Origin: Vibrio gelatinilyticus
GTDB taxonomy: Bacteria > Pseudomonadota > Gammaproteobacteria > Enterobacterales > Vibrionaceae
Direction of reading: 5' to 3'
Length of the DNA stretch: 64,000 nucleotides
NCBI RefSeq assembly: GCF_022836845.1
Contig: NZ_JAJNNZ010000005.1
Coordinates: 265,393-329,392 of the forward strand
Position 1 is the first letter of the stretch; each line of letters starts with the position of its first letter. Both the position numbers and the translations under genes were made by a program. This document shows positions 29,042 to 38,857 of the stretch, piece after piece. Under the pieces are notes generated by a model, which was given only the letters and a program-made list of their open reading frames with translations, was not told the DNA's origin and searched no databases.

Positions 29042-31552
29042 TCACCACTTTAAACTGAGTGTAGGAGGGTTGGCACTTTCTTCACTATTGAGCTCCGAAA
29101 TCGCACCCGTTTGTTCGATGTTTTCAAGGATAAAACCAACATATTTGCTACCGATATGAGCGTTGACAAAATCAGTAACGTTGACCGTCAGTTCTCCCGT
29201 TTGCACAATAGAAATCCTGCTCACTTCTTCTTCTGGGAGCGGTGCAGTATCCCAAGTAACGTCGCTCTCATCCCAACTGTGATCGCTCGTACCATAGATA
29301 ACAATTGGATTAACATCCGTGGTTGCCAAAACATTAAGGGTCAAAATCACCTCGCTCGCAGTATCGGTCAATGATTGAATATCAAACTTCAATAATGACT
29401 TTCTTGACCAATCGAGGTCCTGATCGCCTTTAACTTGCAACTTCGCTGAATTAAAGTTCTCAGATGAGTATAAACCATCACGCACAAAAGCATCTTCAAT
29501 AGGGGTCACCACTGAGGTTTGCTCCGTTTTTAAGGAAGTTGACTTAGCTCGGATTTGAACATCATCTATAAATACATCGTCTTTATTTCCACTCGCATCA
29601 CATCGGAATCGAATTTTCATATTGCTCGGAAATGCAAAATCTTCTTTACTGAGCTGAACCGTTTCTAGATAAGACTGTTGATTGTCAAAGTCGCCTAAAT
29701 GCCAAGCCTTAACAACCTGCCAACTTAATCCATCGAAATACTCAAGCACAAAGCCTTCGCTGCTGTTATCCATACTATGGGTAATGTAGTGAAACGATAC
29801 TTCGAGTAAGTCATACTCCGGTGTCGCCACATCAATTGCAGATGTCAGCTCAAAACTGGATGCTAATCCAGAATTATCTTGAATATTTACCGAAGATATA
29901 CCAGAACTAGCGTATTGAGATTTCGAAGACAAAAAGGCGTCATTACCGCCTGATTGGTAGACGCCCCACCCTTGCTCAAAATCTTCAAAACTGAGAACAG
30001 TCCAATCACTCGGTTGGGATGGTTCCGTCACCGTCACTGTCTTAGCCGTTGTGCTCGTTGCTCCTTTGTCATCCATCGCCACTGAACTGATCTCATAGCT
30101 ACCAGCAACCGATGGAGTCCAATCTACCTTATATGGCGCACTGTCAACCAAGGCAATCTGCTCACCATTAATCGAAAAGCTCACTTGCACTACAGAGCCA
30201 TCGACATCAGTCGCATCAGCGGTAATCGCTACAGTGTCACCCACAACCAAATCATCACCAACTGTGGGGTTCGTAATAGATACCTCTGGTGCCTGATTTT
30301 GTATTTCTGGATAAGTTACTTTATACAGGCGTTTATAGTTGATGTAGATATCAACGTTATCCGCAATTTTTCTGACCTCATACGGCTCTCCGCTGTCACC
30401 AAATTGATGATAGAGAGGGAAAGTAACACCTTGATCTTCTGATGAAATAACCTGGGCAGAGCTATAACCTCTAAAGTAAGCGTTGAGCAAACCAGCCGTG
30501 AAACTCATAGGCACATATTCATGGTTACGAAGCTCACCATGATTATGACTCATTTGCCATTGGCCGCCATCCCAGTAACTAAAGCTGACTTGATATTCAG
30601 GGCTAAGCTTACTGTAATCTGGCGTAATATTCTTACCAAAGGCGATAATAGGTTGTTGAAGACCATTTAGAGTAACATGCGCAGTTTGCAATTCATTGGT
30701 TAAATCATCCCACGGCATCTCACCGGGATAGAACAGATCTGCTTGTGGAGAATCCACTTCAATGGGCGGTGTGAGTTCATTGCCCGAAGCATTGAACAAG
30801 GTACGACCATCTACATTATATCGAGCATAGGTGCCGCGTTGATATGTATTATCACCGGAATGTCTCTGCGACCAAACCGTCGCAATATGGACGTTGTTAT
30901 TTGCATCGGCAAATAACTTACTCATGTACGCATTTTTGTTAGCTTGACCTTTAATTTGAATCATTGACCAAGTATCTGTCGCATTATCGAAGTGGTACAG
31001 ATCTTGTTTCTCGTTTTGTTGACTTTCCCTGAGACGCTCACCATCCATAAATAAGCCAGTTCTTCGGGCTACAAAGACCACATCACCGTTTTCAGTTGCG
31101 ACCATCGCAGGATAAGTGTAACGCTTCTCCTCTATCCCTTGATCGTTATAGCCTGGCATGAGTGTGGAGTGGTCGGTGAAATTTTGATAATCACCAGGAG
31201 AATTTGAACGATAATACTTCAACTTGTGATTATGCATGCCAATCAGAACATGGATGAAACCATCTCCATCAACCGCGATCGCAGACTGGTTATGTGAAGA
31301 GTCATCAAAGCCAATAGTATCAAAGAGATCACCTGACTTCACAGTCTCCCCGCTAACTAGGTTATAGTGGGTGATGCGCCCCTGATAAGTCGTAGCGTCC
31401 GTGTACAATACGTATACATCATTACCGCTCACTGCCAATGATGGTTGTCCCTTGGTTGAATCAGCATACAAGCTAAGTTGTTCGACAACCGGGTTTGCCG
31501 TCGCCAACGCGCTTGTCAGCAGTGTAGTGGATAGCACTATATGATATTTCAC
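29042..31552 (-). CDS. Secreted multidomain carbohydrate-active protein (BNR-4 propeller, Ig-like, CBM96/DNRLRE)
   Basis: 836 residues with a signal peptide (MKYHIVLSTTLLTSALATA). Residues about 25-415 look like a BNR-4 type seven-bladed propeller, with GMHNHKLKYYRS and repeated aromatic/Asp-rich blades, as in PL24/PL25-type ulvan lyases and related enzymes. Next comes a Big_7 Ig-like domain (VSITNPTVGDDLVVGD), a jelly-roll domain with DDVFIDDVQI, and a C-terminal DNRLRE/CBM96 domain (DAFVRDGLYSSENFN, SRKSLLKFDI), a fold that binds uronic-acid polysaccharides. I infer an extracellular lyase or hydrolase of an algal sulfated polysaccharide. The exact activity is uncertain. Confidence 0.6.
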   Translation of the reverse strand: MKYHIVLSTTLLTSALATANPVVEQLSLYADSTKGQPSLAVSGNDVYVLYTDATTYQGRITHYNLVSGETVKSGDLFDTIGFDDSSHNQSAIAVDGDGFIHVLIGMHNHKLKYYRSNSPGDYQNFTDHSTLMPGYNDQGIEEKRYTYPAMVATENGDVVFVARRTGLFMDGERLRESQQNEKQDLYHFDNATDTWSMIQIKGQANKNAYMSKLFADANNNVHIATVWSQRHSGDNTYQRGTYARYNVDGRTLFNASGNELTPPIEVDSPQADLFYPGEMPWDDLTNELQTAHVTLNGLQQPIIAFGKNITPDYSKLSPEYQVSFSYWDGGQWQMSHNHGELRNHEYVPMSFTAGLLNAYFRGYSSAQVISSEDQGVTFPLYHQFGDSGEPYEVRKIADNVDIYINYKRLYKVTYPEIQNQAPEVSITNPTVGDDLVVGDTVAITADATDVDGSVVQVSFSINGEQIALVDSAPYKVDWTPSVAGSYEISSVAMDDKGATSTTAKTVTVTEPSQPSDWTVLSFEDFEQGWGVYQSGGNDAFLSSKSQYASSGISSVNIQDNSGLASSFELTSAIDVATPEYDLLEVSFHYITHSMDNSSEGFVLEYFDGLSWQVVKAWHLGDFDNQQSYLETVQLSKEDFAFPSNMKIRFRCDASGNKDDVFIDDVQIRAKSTSLKTEQTSVVTPIEDAFVRDGLYSSENFNSAKLQVKGDQDLDWSRKSLLKFDIQSLTDTASEVILTLNVLATTDVNPIVIYGTSDHSWDESDVTWDTAPLPEEEVSRISIVQTGELTVNVTDFVNAHIGSKYVGFILENIEQTGAISELNSEESANPPTLSLKW

Positions 31553-31678
31553 TTAACATCCCTTTAATCATAAATTTTTGTGATCTTAAGAGACAGAACA
31601 GTGTTTCGCCTACCAGGATTCCACGAATTTGGACTAAGTGTCACAGTGATTTAGCTTGGTCGTCGATAATTAAAACCC

Positions 31679-32140
31679 CTACTGGCTGACTCTACGAGAT
31701 ATCGAGCCCAGCAGCGCAGAAAAACACACCAACACCATAGGTAAATTAATCAGCGCTCCAGGTGCATCCCCCGCGGTCACCACTGGCTTATACATGCCAA
31801 TCGCTAGTCTTCCTGCGTACTCGACAATCATGATGATGTACATCAGCGGAATTAAGCTTCGGTAACGGATAGACACTAATAGATAGATAAACGCAATCAG
31901 CAGCTGCGATAACCCCCACAATGCAAAGACCCCAACAATGGTGGACGTCGCCCCAGAGCTAAACGTATTTAGTGGGATAGTAGCAATACTTTGCGCGCCA
32001 CCATCTGCGGCCAGTAAGTGATGCTGACTACGCCATAACGTGACAGCCGTCAGGAAGTAAAACAAATATTGGCTAAGCTTTGCGCCTTGATAGTGGTTAT
32101 CAATGACTTTAGGGAAAATAGATTTAAAAACAAAACTCAT
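31679..32140 (-). CDS. Four-helix inner-membrane protein, unknown
   Basis: 153 residues with about four transmembrane helices (YLFYFLTAVTLW, STIVGVFALWGLSQLLIAFIYLL, LIPLMYIIMIVEYAGRL, INLPMVLVCFSALLG). The start has AAGGAAGG 5 bases upstream. It follows the DUF3313 lipoprotein gene by 12 bases, so the two form an operon. No family is recognised. Confidence 0.6.
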   Translation of the reverse strand: MSFVFKSIFPKVIDNHYQGAKLSQYLFYFLTAVTLWRSQHHLLAADGGAQSIATIPLNTFSSGATSTIVGVFALWGLSQLLIAFIYLLVSIRYRSLIPLMYIIMIVEYAGRLAIGMYKPVVTAGDAPGALINLPMVLVCFSALLGSISRRVSQ

Positions 32141-32152
32141 TTCAACCTTCCT

Positions 32153-32830
32153 TTATTGAGTGTCAACAGGATCTTGGTTCAGTAACGTCTGCTCCAGTTT
32201 ATTGACCCATAATCTTAGTATCTTGCGAATTTCTTCTTCTGGATCGAGGATATTGTCAAAACTTTTATCACCTGCAACGATATCAATTGCAGAAAACAGC
32301 GGCTCACCACTTTTACTATCACTTATCAGTACTTCGACTCTGGCGGTTGTAACGTTAGTATGCTCCCCAGTGGTAAGCATAGACGCATATGAAATCGCTA
32401 ACCCGATCGGTAATACCGTACTGGTTGTCGCCAATATCGAGTTTGGTGTCGATACATTACTCAGAGCAAACTGCACTGTTAAGCCACTCTTTTGACTACT
32501 CAACTCAGGGGCTGACGTGGGTGATTTATAGGCACCTAGAGTATCTTTGGCCTCCGATTCAAGGTAATCAGCAAAGGCTCTTAGCTGAACCTCGTCAAAC
32601 TCAGAACCCTCAACTTCCAGTCTCGTTGGAGCGACATAAAAACTAGAGTACGTAGAAAATTTGTCTTTTAATGTCCCTTTATCAACGTATTTTTTCGGTA
32701 TCCATACATAGCGCCATGAGGCTGGGTTATTCGTCGCATGATATTCAAATTCATTGCTCTTGGAGCGCTCTGGTGCCATGCTGCACGCGGTTAATGTTAC
32801 TAAAAGTCCCATCCAAATGAGTGATCGCAT
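32153..32830 (-). CDS. DUF3313 lipoprotein
   Basis: 225 residues with a lipoprotein signal (MRSLIWMGLLVTLTAC, Cys16). The mature part contains FADYLESEAKDTLG and the late segment DNILDPEEEIRKILRLWVNKL, typical of DUF3313 proteins. These are outer-membrane or periplasmic lipoproteins of unknown function. A very strong ribosome site AGGAAGAAGG precedes the ATG. First gene of the unit with the membrane protein at 31679. Confidence 0.72.
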   Translation of the reverse strand: MRSLIWMGLLVTLTACSMAPERSKSNEFEYHATNNPASWRYVWIPKKYVDKGTLKDKFSTYSSFYVAPTRLEVEGSEFDEVQLRAFADYLESEAKDTLGAYKSPTSAPELSSQKSGLTVQFALSNVSTPNSILATTSTVLPIGLAISYASMLTTGEHTNVTTARVEVLISDSKSGEPLFSAIDIVAGDKSFDNILDPEEEIRKILRLWVNKLEQTLLNQDPVDTQ

Positions 32831-33024
32831 CCTTCTTCCTATAGATTGCTGTCCAATATAGTAGCTACTCTAACCTAACCTCATCTTCGGGTAAGCGCTC
32901 ATAGAACGAATGGGCATAAATCTGGCGTGAAATGTCCATTCAGAACTGGTCATTGAGTGTCACCGCACCTTTGCCATTTCCATGCTCACAAACCTCCAAG
33001 TTGACACGTATCGCGACAACAATT

Positions 33025-33381
33025 TCATTCAATGCGTGTCCAAATCATGGTTTTCGAAAAAAATCCGGCTGTGACCTCTATCTGCAATGTGTTATCCACG
33101 GGCTTGATCTCCGCATCATAGTGTTTCGCTTTCCTAATCGCGTACACTTTGCCTTCATAGCCATCTGGTACCTCTACTATGGCCGACAATAATTGCTTAC
33201 CTTCCAACTCCGGCTTTAACGGAGCGCTTGTCACGACTCCCTGCCATTGACCCGATTCAGTTTGGCTAATTTCAATTTGTGTGGACTTATTTTCTGCCAA
33301 CCATAAGCCTTCAATCGAGGCCGAATTGGCAAGCGCCGTCATCGACCATAAGGTAAGAAAGAATGTGACTAATATTTTCAT
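33025..33381 (-). CDS. DUF2147-like small periplasmic protein
   Basis: 118 residues with a signal peptide (MKILVTFFLTLWSMTALA). The mature part is a small beta barrel type: IEGLWLAENKSTQIEI, then KVYAIRKAKHYDAEI, ending GFFSKTMIWTRIE. This is the DUF2147 pattern (G-x-W near the start, a terminal TWTR-like strand). Such proteins are lipocalin-like, function unknown. It lies 87 bases upstream of the RND permease stop region, on the same strand and downstream of the efflux operon. Confidence 0.65.
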   Translation of the reverse strand: MKILVTFFLTLWSMTALANSASIEGLWLAENKSTQIEISQTESGQWQGVVTSAPLKPELEGKQLLSAIVEVPDGYEGKVYAIRKAKHYDAEIKPVDNTLQIEVTAGFFSKTMIWTRIE

Positions 33382-33468
33382 TGTAAAGCCTTGTTTAGTT
33401 TAAGATCGTTTCAAAAAGGGAGAGTGACTACCCACTCCCCTTAGTCCTTTTACCCACTGAAAGTTGGG

Positions 33469-36400
33469 TTAAGCCTCTACTCGATAGAAGATGCTGTACA
33501 GTACAGGAACGAATATCAGCGTCAGCAACGTAGAGAAAATAAGCCCGGCAATTATGGCGATAGCCATGGTTTGCCACATTGCTCCCCCTGTTATCAGTAG
33601 CGGAATCATCCCTAGAACAGTGGTCAGCGTGGTAAGGAGAATCGGCTTCATGCGCCTTTTACCCGCGGCGATCAGTGCATCAATAGCGCGTTTACCGGAC
33701 AACAGTTCAATATCCACTTGTTCAAGTAAAACGATGGCGTTGTTAATCACGATCCCCGCCAGCGATATCACGCCCAAGAACGTCATGAAACCAAAGAAGC
33801 TATTACCAATGTGCAGACCTGCTACTACCCCAACAAACGCGATTGGAATCGTTGATAGGATGATGATGGGCTTTCTAAAGGAGTTAAACTGCGCTACTAG
33901 CAAACCAATAATCACAAACAGCGCCAGTGGCAGATTTTCACTGATACTACCCGTCGACTTTTTCGACTTCTCTTCTTCACCACCAATTTCATAGAAGATG
34001 CTGTTTGGCCAAGTTTGAGACTCTGCCTCCAACCAAGGTAAAATCGCATTCAGTCCTTCACTCGCGGTATAGTCAGGCTCCAACTGAGCACCAATGGTGA
34101 CCGATTTGTAACTATTGCGACGATATATCTTGGCGTTTTGCCAAACGATATCGACGTCGGCAATGTGCGCGAGCGTCACGCTTCCCGCAGGAGTATAAAT
34201 AGGCAACGCCAAAATTTGCTCAACATTAAGTTCTTCACGCTCTTCATTAGAAAGTACGATAGGGATACTCAAAATTCCGTCACGAAACTCACTCAAGTTT
34301 TTGCCAACCAGTGACGTTTGCAAACTAAGTGCGATGTCTCGGTTATTCACGCCTGCGAGCGCGGCTTTTTGTTGGTCTATAACAATACGGATGGTTTTGG
34401 TTTTTTGCCCCCAATCGTCACTCACATCCTTGAGGCCATCTATACCGGTCAATTTCGCCTTGATCTCTTGAGTAATCGCAAAGACCTTATCCTGATCCAA
34501 GCCATTTAATCGAATTTCAACCGGATTCAGAATCGCCGCGCCATTTTCGATAAGCCTTGTGGTCGCAATGGCATCTGGATGATTCTCGCTGATGTAAGAC
34601 TCGATACGTTGCATCAGTTCTGGATTATCACGATAGTCGTGAGTGTTGATGATCCAGAATGAGTATTCCGGGCTCGACGTTCGAGAGCTGTGCGGCAAAA
34701 TATAACGCGGGCCACCGTAGCCTACGTACACCGTCCAGTTTTTGATGCCTTGATTATCCGTATCCAGTTCCTTGACGCTAGACTTACCATCTGAAGATTC
34801 CTTAGCTTGCAACGAAAACAAGAACTGCTCAATGTCAGCAACCATGACTTGGTTGTGCTCTATTGAGGTACCCATCGGCATAGTCACTTCCATTTTGAAG
34901 AAAGTTCGCTCCGAAGGCGGGAAGAAAATGTTCGGTAACCACTTCATCGCTTGAAAGGCAAATACCGTTGCCACCACCATGATCGCCACAGTGAGCCAGC
35001 GAAAACGGATAAGCTTGGTCAGTAATTTGGCATACCACGCGAGTTGGCTAGGTGACTCTTCCTTTACCTGTTTGGTTGGCTTTAAAAGCAGTACACAAAG
35101 CAGTGGGATCATCACTAGGCTCAACAGCCAAGAGGCCAAGAGTGTAATAGTCACGACCACAAATAATGCCCCCGTATACTCACCCATATTCGACTTTGCT
35201 AAAAAGATCGGCAAGAAAGCGGCGGATGTGGTTAAGGATGACGTTAGCAAAGGCAGTTTAAGCTCATTGGCACTCTCAATGGCTGCGACCTTTTTGCTCA
35301 CCCCTTGATTAATGCGCACCAGAATATTTTCCGACATCACAATGCCATTATCGACCAACATACCGAGTGCAATAATGAGCGCGGCAAGGGAGATCTGATC
35401 CAGACCAACCCCAATTTTAGACATCACCAAAATGGTCAGTAGCATACTGATAGGCACCAGTAGAGACACAATCAATCCGGTTCGCCATCCCAGGAAAATA
35501 AACATCACCAAGCCAACAACCGTCATCGACTGCACTAAGCTTGATACAAATTGATCAACCTTGTCTTTCACTTCCTTAGGAGCAAAATTGACCTTGCTGA
35601 TCTCCAAGCCAATAGGCAACTGACGAGTGAACTGCGCTACATAAGCGTCGACTTGTTCGCCCAAACGCACATTATTGCCGGTTTCAACCATAGCAATCGC
35701 CACATTAACGGACGGCTTTCCATTAAAGTAAACTGGATTGTTGATAGGAAACTCGTACCCCGATTCGATGGTGACCAGACTGTCCAACCTCACTGTCTTA
35801 CCGCTACTAGGTAGCGTCACCAAGGTACCTTTGATCTCATCCGGCGTGTTGTAGTTACCACTCGGCTCAATCGGTAAGCGCTCCTGACCAAAAACAACAC
35901 TGCCGCCACTCAAGACAATATTCTGTTTCGACAAAATATCCGCGAGCTGATTGGGTGTTAAATCATAGGCCGCTAACGCATTGGCATCGAATTTAAGTTT
36001 GATTTGCTCTTGCTGCACACCATGTAAATCAACCTTAGCCACATCATCGAGCAAAAACAGTCCACTACGAAGATCTTCTGCTGTTTGTTTTAGTTCACGA
36101 TAAGAAAAGCCTTCACCGTGAATCGCAAGAACAATGCCGTATACATCGCCAAATTCATCGTTGACTGCAGGCACTCCAACCCCTTCAGGTAATTTACTCG
36201 CAGCACGATCTATCTTACGACGCAATTTATCCCAAATTGGCTGAAGGTCAGAGTAATCCTCTTTGATGGCGACGGTGAGTATCGACACTCCATTTTTAGA
36301 TTGGCTCTTAACGAAGTCCAATTCCGCGAGCTCTAGCACCGCTTTTTCAAGCGGATCCGTCACCAGATCCTCGACACGTTTTGGGCTAGCACCGGGAAAA

Positions 36401-36549
36401 TGAGTAATGACCTGTGCATTTCGAATCGTAAACCCAGGATCATACGCTTCTGGGATCGTGTTATAGGCTTGGACCCCCAAGAAGGTCAGCACTGCAATAA
36501 TGACAAGCGTAATGCGACTGTTATTTAAAGAAAAAGCGGTCATCGACAT
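33469..36549 (-). CDS. RND efflux permease (AcrB/ACR_tran family)
   Basis: 1026 residues with the 12-helix RND layout and two large periplasmic loops. Markers are NAQVITHFPGASPKRVEDLVT, DDVAKVDLHGVQQEQIKLKF and the fourth helix ALIIALGMLVDNGIVMSEN. In AcrB the proton relay there is Asp-Asp; here it is Asp-Asn, which is seen in some RND branches outside the classical HAE-1 drug pumps. The start ATG overlaps the adaptor stop (TAATG). No outer-membrane channel gene is nearby, so it probably uses TolC encoded elsewhere. Control is likely by the divergent LytS/LytTR pair. Confidence 0.9.
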   Translation of the reverse strand: MSMTAFSLNNSRITLVIIAVLTFLGVQAYNTIPEAYDPGFTIRNAQVITHFPGASPKRVEDLVTDPLEKAVLELAELDFVKSQSKNGVSILTVAIKEDYSDLQPIWDKLRRKIDRAASKLPEGVGVPAVNDEFGDVYGIVLAIHGEGFSYRELKQTAEDLRSGLFLLDDVAKVDLHGVQQEQIKLKFDANALAAYDLTPNQLADILSKQNIVLSGGSVVFGQERLPIEPSGNYNTPDEIKGTLVTLPSSGKTVRLDSLVTIESGYEFPINNPVYFNGKPSVNVAIAMVETGNNVRLGEQVDAYVAQFTRQLPIGLEISKVNFAPKEVKDKVDQFVSSLVQSMTVVGLVMFIFLGWRTGLIVSLLVPISMLLTILVMSKIGVGLDQISLAALIIALGMLVDNGIVMSENILVRINQGVSKKVAAIESANELKLPLLTSSLTTSAAFLPIFLAKSNMGEYTGALFVVVTITLLASWLLSLVMIPLLCVLLLKPTKQVKEESPSQLAWYAKLLTKLIRFRWLTVAIMVVATVFAFQAMKWLPNIFFPPSERTFFKMEVTMPMGTSIEHNQVMVADIEQFLFSLQAKESSDGKSSVKELDTDNQGIKNWTVYVGYGGPRYILPHSSRTSSPEYSFWIINTHDYRDNPELMQRIESYISENHPDAIATTRLIENGAAILNPVEIRLNGLDQDKVFAITQEIKAKLTGIDGLKDVSDDWGQKTKTIRIVIDQQKAALAGVNNRDIALSLQTSLVGKNLSEFRDGILSIPIVLSNEEREELNVEQILALPIYTPAGSVTLAHIADVDIVWQNAKIYRRNSYKSVTIGAQLEPDYTASEGLNAILPWLEAESQTWPNSIFYEIGGEEEKSKKSTGSISENLPLALFVIIGLLVAQFNSFRKPIIILSTIPIAFVGVVAGLHIGNSFFGFMTFLGVISLAGIVINNAIVLLEQVDIELLSGKRAIDALIAAGKRRMKPILLTTLTTVLGMIPLLITGGAMWQTMAIAIIAGLIFSTLLTLIFVPVLYSIFYRVEA

Positions 36550-37598
36550 TATTTCGTCTCCACTCTTACCTGCTGACCGTCATGAACTTGGCTCACTCCG
36601 GCGACGACTACGCGTTCACCGTCCGATAATCCATCGACAATATTGATGCCTTGTTCACTGACGCCATCTACGCGCACGGTTCGCTTCTCGAGTAGATGGG
36701 TTGAGGGATGTACTACGAACACATAATGCCCGTTGCCATCACTGAGCACAGAATGGCTAGGCAATAGCATCGAATGGCTGACACCAAATGCCTCCGCTTT
36801 GACCTTAACCGAAGTCCCTGTGAACAGTCTTCGCTGAGATGGAGGCTGCATCACTAAAGTGACATGGATCTGCTGGCTACTTTGCTGACTCACACTGAGT
36901 TCATCGACTTTTAGTGGAAATGGCTGTGAAAAGCCTTCAATTTCCGCGCTGAGTTTAACGGCATCGGCGGTTTGAATTTGCACAAACTGTGATTGCGGCA
37001 CCGTGATAGTGATTTTGTATTGTTCAACGTCTTGCAACGTGAGAATTTTGGTCGATGAGGTAACTTTAGAGAAGTTATCGATAAAACGATGACTCACCAC
37101 ACCTGAGAAAGGAGCAAGCAACGAAGTGTACTCAACATCTTTTACACTTTGCTCAAAAGCGGCTTGCGCTGAAATATATTGGGATTCCAACGCATCCAAG
37201 TTCGCCTGGCTAATGGCATTTTTATTGATAAGTGTCTGTGCTCGCTCGTATTCTGCTTTTGCTTGTTTCAAAGTAGCATTGCGAGACTTTTTATTGATCA
37301 GTTGTTGGCTATTATCCAGTTGAGCCAACAGTTGTCCCTTTTCGACTTTTTTCCCCGATTTAATGGGCAGGTCTGTCAATTCACCTTGGATTCTAAAGTT
37401 CATATCGATGGTTTTGTTTGCCTCGATAATCCCGGTAAAGTGCCTCACTTGATGCTGTCTCTGACTTACAACCAAGGTTTTCACCGGTTTGATTGGCACA
37501 GAAGTGACTTCTGGTGTTTCATCTTTTTTGCAGCCGAATAGGCTTAGCGCGACTATCAGGGCAGTCAGCCCATTTTTATAACTGTGTGGCACTCTCAT
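36549..37598 (-). CDS. RND periplasmic adaptor lipoprotein (MFP family)
   Basis: 349 residues from the ATG at 37596-37598, chosen because it gives a proper lipoprotein signal ending LSLFGC. Visible modules are the flexible lipoyl half-motif (GELTDLPIKSGKKVEKGQLL), a long alpha-hairpin (NATLKQAKAEYERAQTLINK...), and beta-barrel and membrane-proximal domains. It joins the permease to the outer-membrane channel. An ATG eight codons upstream is possible. First gene of the operon, overlapping the permease by one base. Divergent from the histidine kinase. Confidence 0.88.
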   Translation of the reverse strand: MRVPHSYKNGLTALIVALSLFGCKKDETPEVTSVPIKPVKTLVVSQRQHQVRHFTGIIEANKTIDMNFRIQGELTDLPIKSGKKVEKGQLLAQLDNSQQLINKKSRNATLKQAKAEYERAQTLINKNAISQANLDALESQYISAQAAFEQSVKDVEYTSLLAPFSGVVSHRFIDNFSKVTSSTKILTLQDVEQYKITITVPQSQFVQIQTADAVKLSAEIEGFSQPFPLKVDELSVSQQSSQQIHVTLVMQPPSQRRLFTGTSVKVKAEAFGVSHSMLLPSHSVLSDGNGHYVFVVHPSTHLLEKRTVRVDGVSEQGINIVDGLSDGERVVVAGVSQVHDGQQVRVETK

Positions 37599-37670
37599 TT
37601 CATTCAACCATTGCAGCGACATTGATGCGTCATAGTAATGGGCTGGGCTTGTCGCAAAATGGTAAAATGT

Positions 37671-37702
37671 ATGAGTGGGTCTATTTCGGTCATGAGTGGG
37701 TC
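37671..37702. promoter_or_regulatory. Tandem 11-bp direct repeat, candidate LytTR operator
   Basis: ATGAGTGGGTC occurs twice, at 37671-37681 and 37692-37702, with a 10-base spacer, so the repeats are 21 bp apart, two helical turns. LytTR-type DNA-binding domains bind paired direct repeats with that spacing. The site lies between the RND operon and the kinase/regulator genes. Confidence 0.6.
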
Positions 37703-37758
37703 AACACAAGAAACAGGTTCGCTTATACTATCGACTCCTTATTGTTAGAGAGCATATT

Positions 37759-38847
37759 TTGAAATCTCAGTTATTAAAAACGCTGTTCTCGAGGTCACTG
37801 CCTTTGAAAACACTGTTTACCAAGTTGTCCTTGACTAGAAATGATTTGTTGTTGCTAGTTGTATGGCCAATTATCAACTCTGTCATTCTTTACTCGTCAA
37901 TTTACTACATCATGAGTGCGCTAGATAAACCCATTACTTTGAGTTTAGCTTTTAGAGCGCTCACTGGCATATTCTCTATATGTGCACTCTTTTGGTTGCT
38001 GCGTCGACTATTTGATATCAAGTTTGGTACAGCCTATCGCTATAAATTGTCACATCAAATCCTGATCAATTTAGGTCTGGCTTCGTTAGCAATTGCCATC
38101 GTTTCTAGCGGGCTTCCTTCTCCAAAGACATTTGATACCATGACGATGTTTCAACTGGTTCGGCTAAAGCTGCTCACCCATTTGAATCTATTACTTCAAG
38201 TGACCATTTACACTATGGTGGTTCATAGCTGGCAGTTAAAACAACAAGCGTTGGAGCTGGAAATGTCCTTAAAAGAGTCTGAGATTTCTCTTTTGCGTAT
38301 TCAAACTAATCCGCACTTTCTGTTTAACACGCTAAACCTGCTGCACAGCGAGATCCCTGAGCGCCCCGAGCTTGCTCAAGAGCTTATTTTTGAGCTCAGT
38401 GACCTACTTAGAGGCACCATTGCAATCTCCGACAAAAAGCGAATTTTACTCAGTGATGAGGTCGAGCTGATTGAGCACTATTTAGCTATCCAAAAAGCAC
38501 GCTTTACCGAGCGATTGCATTTTTCCATCGATATTGGTGAGGAGAGTCAAGCGCTGCAAATCCCGCCAATGCTGATAATGCCATTGGTAGAAAACGTCAT
38601 TAAGCATGCAATAAGTAAGACCATCAACCCCATTCACCTTGATGTCAAAACTCGCTATGCAAAAAGTGAGCTTTGCATAACTGTCTGCAACAGTTGGCCA
38701 GAACTGACAACGCCAACATTTGAAGCAGGCAGTGGCCACAACAATATTATTGAAACTTTGAATTTAGAATACGACCACGCCAGTTTTTCAATGGATTTTG
38801 CCGACGACACTAGCTGCGCAAATATCACCATTCGACATGATTTTTAA
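37759..38847 (+). CDS. LytS-type sensor histidine kinase
   Basis: 362 residues from TTG at 37759, which has AGAGAG 7 bases upstream; a GTG at 37696 is in frame but would overlap the tandem operator. Four transmembrane helices (LLLLVVWPIINSVILYSSIYYIM to LNLLLQVTIYTMVVHSW) are followed by a His_kinase module: QTNPHFLFNTLNLLHSEI with the phospho-His, and the N box PMLIMPLVENVIKHAIS. It lacks a large extracellular sensor, so it probably senses within the membrane. It lies 10 bases before the LytTR response regulator gene and is divergent from the RND operon. Signal unknown; envelope stress or an efflux substrate is a guess. Confidence 0.85.
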   Translation: MKSQLLKTLFSRSLPLKTLFTKLSLTRNDLLLLVVWPIINSVILYSSIYYIMSALDKPITLSLAFRALTGIFSICALFWLLRRLFDIKFGTAYRYKLSHQILINLGLASLAIAIVSSGLPSPKTFDTMTMFQLVRLKLLTHLNLLLQVTIYTMVVHSWQLKQQALELEMSLKESEISLLRIQTNPHFLFNTLNLLHSEIPERPELAQELIFELSDLLRGTIAISDKKRILLSDEVELIEHYLAIQKARFTERLHFSIDIGEESQALQIPPMLIMPLVENVIKHAISKTINPIHLDVKTRYAKSELCITVCNSWPELTTPTFEAGSGHNNIIETLNLEYDHASFSMDFADDTSCANITIRHDF

Positions 38848-38857
38848 GGAGAAAGCT

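Noticed and set aside
37126..37541. Open frames opposite the RND adaptor gene
   Set aside because: Antisense to a clear gene with no domain match by eye.
37696..37758. GTG start of the LytS kinase at 37696
   Set aside because: It would place the tandem operator inside the coding region; the TTG at 37759 has a better ribosome site.
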